A stretch of 6,060 nt of DNA from an uncultured Planctomycetaceae bacterium (GTDB taxonomy: Bacteria > Planctomycetota > Phycisphaerae > UBA1845 > UTPLA1), in the NCBI GenBank assembly GCA_938008425.1, contig CALLKH010000104.1, forward strand, positions 1 to 6,060, in the 5' to 3' direction. Numbering within the stretch: the stretch's first letter is position 1; every line of letters begins with the position of its first letter. The position numbers were made by a program, and so were the translations under genes. This document shows positions 5,189 to 6,060 of the stretch, piece by piece. The notes below the pieces were generated by a model that saw only the letters and a list, made by a program, of their open reading frames with translations, was not told the origin of the DNA and did no database searches.

Positions 5189-5857
5189 ATGACATCGCTC
5201 GACTCTTTTTCACAACGCCTGAACCTCGCGCTGAGCCAATCCGAAAGGAAACGCGCGGAGCACGAAGGGCATGTCCGCCAACGGATGAACGAAATTTCTC
5301 GCCGCTCCGACCAATTCAACGAGGCCGCGACGGTTCTGCTCGCAACGATTGTTCGGCCGCGAGTGCAACTGCTCGCGGAGAAATTCGAGAATGCCCGGAT
5401 TTCGGATTCGGCCGTGGTGGTCGGACACGCCTGCACGTGCGTTTTTGACCGAAATTCGCGATTCCCAGCCTCAACTTCTCTTGAACTTGCCCTGATTCCG
5501 AATGATCCAATCGACCAGATCATCGTTTCCTATCACTTGGAGATTCTACCCGTGTTTCTAGAGTACAGGGGTCGAGATCAACTTGCTCAACCGCTTAACA
5601 AGGTGGATGAAGCGACGGTCTGCCGCTGGATCGAAGATCACCTGGGCGAGTTTGTTGACACGTATTTGCAGCTGGAAACTGCCAAGGCGTACCAGGACGA
5701 GAACATGGAGACGGACCCCGTCTGCGGCATGCCGGTCAATCGAAACTGGGCGGCGGCGACCGCTGAGCATTCGGGCAAGACTTACTATTTCTGCATCGAT
5801 GAATGTCGGCAGCGATTCGAGAAACAGCCACATCTATTCATCAAGGAACTCGCATGA
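5189..5857 (+). CDS. Uncharacterised N-terminal domain fused to a YHS metal-binding domain
   Basis: A 222-residue protein. Residues 1-50 are helical and highly charged (probable coiled coil). About 60-165 form a domain I cannot name, including HACTC (80-84), VSYHLEILPVF (113-123) and a helix VDEATVCRWIEDHLGEFVDTYL (139-160). The C-terminal 45 residues are a YHS domain: METDPVCGMPV (173-183), then GKTYYFCIDECRQRFEKQP (196-214), with Cys179, Cys202 and Cys206 as likely metal ligands. YHS domains occur at the N-terminus of copper-type P-ATPases, in multicomponent monooxygenases and in small metal-binding proteins. No signal peptide or membrane segment is visible. The ATG at 5189 has GAGGA (5176-5180) 8 nt upstream and lies 1 nt after the methyltransferase stop, so the genes are co-transcribed. 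I recall related planctomycete proteins with a decayed C-terminal YHS-like tail; here the cysteine pattern is intact. Confidence 0.85.
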   Translation: MTSLDSFSQRLNLALSQSERKRAEHEGHVRQRMNEISRRSDQFNEAATVLLATIVRPRVQLLAEKFENARISDSAVVVGHACTCVFDRNSRFPASTSLELALIPNDPIDQIIVSYHLEILPVFLEYRGRDQLAQPLNKVDEATVCRWIEDHLGEFVDTYLQLETAKAYQDENMETDPVCGMPVNRNWAAATAEHSGKTYYFCIDECRQRFEKQPHLFIKELA

Positions 5858-5861
5858 GGTG
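5856..5861 (+). promoter_or_regulatory. Shine-Dalgarno of the last gene, overlapping the previous stop
   Basis: GAGGTG begins inside the TGA stop of the YHS gene (5855-5857) and lies 5-6 nt before the GTG at 5867. It supports GTG initiation and coupling to the upstream gene. Confidence 0.5.
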
Positions 5862-5866
5862 TCCCC

Positions 5867-6060
5867 GTGGCGGTCAGGAGTTCGAAATCGGCCAAGACTA
5901 CTGCCCAACACAGAATCAGGCGAATGATCGGAATCTGCGGGATTCCGTTCATGATTGCCTGGTCTGCATCATGGGGTTCGATGGTGTGCTCGCCGGAGCA
6001 CTCTCTCGACGATCTCAAAACCCAGCTTGAGGCCTGCCGTCGACAGCACAACTCAGATTC
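5867..6060 (+). CDS. Signal-anchored protein, N-terminal part only, function unknown
   Basis: An open frame from a GTG at 5867 to the window edge, 64 complete codons with no stop. GAGGT at 5856-5860, inside the YHS stop codon, gives a good ribosome site 6 nt upstream. The N-terminus is basic (about seven Arg/Lys plus a His in the first 19 residues). Residues 20-41 are hydrophobic (MIGICGIPFMIAWSASWGSM), and the rest is a charged helix, SPEHSLDDLKTQLEACRRQH (43-62). This positive-hydrophobic-soluble layout is typical of a signal peptide or single membrane anchor followed by a periplasmic helical region. There is no convincing lipobox (SMVC). The 9-nt gap puts it in the operon. Too little is visible to name a family; a periplasmic adaptor or coiled-coil protein is only one possibility. 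A 58-residue ORF starting at 5854 in another frame is judged a shadow of it. Confidence 0.6.
   Translation, partial: MAVRSSKSAKTTAQHRIRRMIGICGIPFMIAWSASWGSMVCSPEHSLDDLKTQLEACRRQHNSD

Noticed and set aside
5854..6030. 58-residue ORF beginning MRCPRGGQEF, overlapping the YHS stop as ATGA
   Set aside because: Looks like a zinc-ribbon start, but the rest has no coherent Cys pattern or fold. The overlapping GTG frame at 5867 has a better protein layout and its own ribosome site.
1..6060. CRISPR array, tRNA, rRNA or a complete transposase gene
   Set aside because: No regularly spaced repeats, no cloverleaf or rRNA-like segments, and no transposase-like protein found on either strand.

Overview
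The window looks like a stretch of a moderately GC-rich, Gram-negative-type bacterial chromosome. The genome encodes a TolC-family outer-membrane lipoprotein, several exported proteins and a translationally coupled gene string. My best guess for the source is Planctomycetota or a related group. This rests on remembered resemblance of three things: the small Cys/His exported protein next to a CusC-like gene, the unknown-domain plus YHS fusion, and the Cys-rich CBM48 protein. It is inference, not something the sequence proves.

Left part (1-1231, minus strand). A partial TolC/CusC-type outer-membrane efflux lipoprotein runs off the left edge. Upstream of it in the same direction is a small exported Cys/His protein. 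The 100-bp gap between them holds a perfect 10-bp inverted repeat that would pair the efflux gene's Shine-Dalgarno with sequence just after the upstream stop codon, a candidate translational-coupling switch. Upstream again, 1033-1231 has no gene but contains a ~145-bp block bounded by imperfect inverted repeats, possibly a MITE-like insertion.

Middle (1232-3119). A complete minus-strand gene encodes a membrane-anchored sensor with a HAMP linker and a SpoIIE/PP2C phosphatase domain. A ~400-bp divergent intergenic region follows, rich in short perfect inverted repeats, and probably contains the promoters and leaders of both flanking genes.

Right part (3120-6060, plus strand). Six genes run in one direction: a thioredoxin-fold (SCO1-like) lipoprotein lacking a CxxxC pair; a stand-alone CBM48/AMPK-type domain with a six-cysteine insertion; a small membrane protein with two MxxxM arrays; a METTL7-like SAM methyltransferase; an unknown domain fused to a YHS metal-binding domain; and a partial exported or membrane-anchored protein at the right edge. 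The last five are packed with gaps of 2, -4, 1 and 9 nt, so they almost certainly form one operon.

The common thread is soft-metal or thiol chemistry: CusC-like efflux, the Cys/His exported protein, the SCO-like fold, MxxxM helices, YHS and Cys-rich CBM48. I infer a metal (perhaps copper) handling or sensing locus. No single gene here is diagnostic of copper, and the phosphatase may be an unrelated neighbour.
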